Part shown: positions 23,628 through 25,189 of the stretch, in pieces
How positions within the stretch are numbered: position 1 is the first letter of the stretch
Layout: each line of letters opens with the position of its first letter
NCBI GenBank assembly: GCA_039028895.1
Contig: JBCCHF010000066.1
Span: forward strand, 1-25,189
Direction: 5' to 3'
Length of the DNA stretch: 25,189 bases
Source: JAHDCJ01 sp039028895
GTDB lineage: Bacteria; Bacteroidota; Bacteroidia; Chitinophagales; Saprospiraceae
Notes under the pieces: generated by a model
Seen by the model: only the letters and a program-made list of their open reading frames with translations
What the model was told of the DNA's origin: nothing
The model's database searches: none
Made by a program: the position numbers and the translations under genes

Positions 23628-24902
23628 TTATTCGATTACGTCGAATCCGGTGTAGGGTTGCAGAACTTCTGGTATCCTGATCACCTGGCCATCGAAATTA
23701 TTCTCCAATAACGCTGCCACGATCCTTGCCAATGCCAGTGCACTGCCATTGAGCGTATGCGCGAGGTTGGTCTTTCCATTAGCATCTTTATAACGAAGCT
23801 TTAATCGGTTAGCCTGAAATGTTTCAAAATTAGAAACAGAACTGACCTCGAGCCAACGGCCTTGTCCGCCCGCCCAAACCTCGAAATCAAAGGTAAGTGC
23901 AGATGTGAAACCCAGGTCCCCTCCGCAAAGTCTCAATATCCTGTAAGGTAGCTCGAGTCTGTCGAGCAGACTTTCGACATGGAGGAGCATATCTTCCAAT
24001 GCAGCATATGACTTTTCAGGGTGTTCGAATCGAACGATCTCAACCTTGTCAAACTGGTGTACACGGTTTAGCCCCCTTACATCTTTTCCATAAGATCCGG
24101 CCTCGCGCCTGAAGCAAGGCGTATAACCGCAAAGTTTGATCGGGAAATCACTTTCCTTTAAAATCGTGTCGCGATAGATATTTGTTATTGGTACCTCCGC
24201 TGTCGGAATCAGGTAGAGCTCATCTTCAGTGATATGATACATCTGACCTTCCTTGTCCGGTAGCTGACCAGTGCCATATGCAGAAGCTGAGTTGACCATA
24301 AGTGGCGGTACAACTTCCAGATAGCCTGCTTTAGTGGCTTCATCGAGGAAGAAGCTGATTAAAGACCGTTCTAATTTGGCACCTTTACCCAGGAAAACGG
24401 GAAATCCTGAACCGGTTATTTTTACGCCCAGATCGAAGTCAAGCAAATTGAACTTTTTGCCCAGCTCCCAGTGTGGTGTCCCTGCTTCTCCACCATTCGG
24501 CAGTTCACCTTCCCAGGCTTTAAATACTTCGTTGTCAGCGTCAGTGTTTCCAGGTGGTACAGAGGGGTGGGGGATGTTGGGGAGTTGTACGAGTGCCTGC
24601 TGCAAGTCTTGCTTGGCCGCGTTAAGGGCCTCGTTCAGTTTCTCTACGGCTGCTTTGATCTCTGTAACTCTGTTTTTCATCTGTTCTGCTTCCTCTCTTT
24701 TTCCCTCAGAAAACAACTTTCCGATTACCTTTGAAGCCTGGTTTCTTTCGGCTAAAAGTTTGTCAAGTTCTGACTGCGTATTCCGTCTTAGAGTGTCTTT
24801 TTTAATGATAGTTTCCACAAGGTCAATTTCCTTGAAACCTCTAACGCCTAAACCGTTGATTACTAGGTCTTTGTTGTTTTCTATAAAGTTTACTTGCAGC
24901 AT
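23628..24902 (-). CDS. serS: Seryl-tRNA synthetase
   Basis: This class II synthetase of 424 residues charges tRNA-Ser, and tRNA-Sec where present. The N-terminal ~110 residues form the long antiparallel coiled coil that grips the tRNA variable arm. The catalytic core shows TAEVPITN (234-241), motif 2 FRREAGSYGKDVRGLNRVHQ (264-283), the serine-site segment EVSSVSNFETFQANR, and motif 3 NGSALALARIVAALLEN near the end. Length and motifs are standard. Transcription probably starts from the minus-strand -7 box at 24971-24964. Confidence 0.97.
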   Translation of the reverse strand: MLQVNFIENNKDLVINGLGVRGFKEIDLVETIIKKDTLRRNTQSELDKLLAERNQASKVIGKLFSEGKREEAEQMKNRVTEIKAAVEKLNEALNAAKQDLQQALVQLPNIPHPSVPPGNTDADNEVFKAWEGELPNGGEAGTPHWELGKKFNLLDFDLGVKITGSGFPVFLGKGAKLERSLISFFLDEATKAGYLEVVPPLMVNSASAYGTGQLPDKEGQMYHITEDELYLIPTAEVPITNIYRDTILKESDFPIKLCGYTPCFRREAGSYGKDVRGLNRVHQFDKVEIVRFEHPEKSYAALEDMLLHVESLLDRLELPYRILRLCGGDLGFTSALTFDFEVWAGGQGRWLEVSSVSNFETFQANRLKLRYKDANGKTNLAHTLNGSALALARIVAALLENNFDGQVIRIPEVLQPYTGFDVIE

Positions 24903-24963
24903 GTTGTAAAATAGCTTATTTGTGTTTTTTTCGATTAAAAAGTAGGGGTTTTAAACTTTTTTG

Positions 24964-24971
24964 CAAAGATA
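24964..24971 (-). promoter_or_regulatory. serS promoter -7 box (TATCTTTG)
   Basis: Read on the minus strand, TATCTTTG matches TAnnTTTG exactly, 61 bp before the serS ATG. The predicted leader is about 55 nt. No TTG is seen at -33. Confidence 0.6.
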
Positions 24972-24974
24972 GTA

Positions 24975-25004
24975 TTTGAATATGAAAAATATAGTGTATT
25001 TTTG
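24975..25004 (+). promoter_or_regulatory. Plus-strand promoter (TTTG-N18-TATTTTTG)
   Basis: TTTG at 24975-24978 and TATTTTTG at 24997-25004 with an 18-nt spacer match the Bacteroidota promoter consensus in both boxes. It points out of the window to the right and begins 4 bp from the serS -7 box. Confidence 0.7.
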
Positions 25005-25189
25005 CATCAGTTAGTAGATAACGTGCATCCCCAGTAATCATATACACTTTCCAGTGAGTATGAGTTCCTCCAAAACCTTTTCATTATCTCTAGCATAAAG
25101 CATTTTCAAATTTTTATTTCTGGGAAAACATTTTTGTATCAATAAACGTATTGTATTTATCCCCTAGGTCTTTTCCACCTTCTCACAAA
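25005..25189 (+). other. Probable 5' leader of a gene beyond the window
   Basis: The 185 bp after the promoter contain no long ORF; the controlled gene must start outside. A 12-codon ORF (MSSSKTFSLSLA, 25060-25098) is present, but nothing shows it is translated. No terminator hairpin is visible before the window ends. Confidence 0.4.

Noticed and set aside
24334..24909. 191-codon plus-strand ORF over serS
   Set aside because: It is fully antisense to the strongly conserved serS gene and has a low-complexity Ser-rich translation; a shadow frame.

Overview
This looks like a chromosomal stretch from a member of the Bacteroidota. Most starts have no Shine-Dalgarno sequence. Several start-proximal sites fit the Bacteroidota -7 box TAnnTTTG. 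Lineage-typical genes are present: a DUF2024 protein, a SusC/CirA-type TonB receptor with a carboxypeptidase-like N-terminal domain, a short RsmI-like methylase, and lipoproteins. Saprospiria or a related class is a guess from the protein style; the sequence does not fix the genus. Almost everything is ordinary core or peripheral genome. There is no phage, IS element, CRISPR array, rRNA or tRNA.

Layout. 1-200 holds REP-like G/C-rich repeats that also provide the end of the first gene. An HD-domain protein and an FAD oxidoreductase form a two-gene minus-strand operon (156-1973). HtrA protease follows on the plus strand with a clear terminator. An MFS transporter (minus) and RecX (plus) diverge from start codons that share one CATG. 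5491-10777 is a plus-strand run: a secreted protein of unknown function, an ElaA-like acetyltransferase, ScpA, a YbhN/LPG-synthase-type membrane protein, a ferredoxin reductase-like enzyme and an HD hydrolase. After ileS come an RsmI-like methylase (minus), an M1 aminopeptidase lipoprotein (plus) and a YugP-type zinc protease (minus). 19126-23040 is a probable metal-uptake locus: a His-rich small membrane protein behind a palindromic operator, a His/Cys-rich lipoprotein, a TonB receptor and a decayed DUF4625-type lipoprotein gene. A DUF2024 protein, serS and a divergent promoter pair close the window.

The most interesting system is upstream of ileS (10987-11271). A 22-codon open reading frame carries two Ile triplets and overlaps one arm of a set of mutually exclusive RNA pairings that ends in a strong intrinsic terminator. 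This has the architecture of a ribosome-mediated transcription attenuator sensing charged tRNA-Ile. The controlled gene encodes a type 2 isoleucyl-tRNA synthetase whose HIGH motif is swapped to GIHH, a change associated with mupirocin hyper-resistance. The second best finding is the DUF4625 pseudogene beside the TonB receptor.
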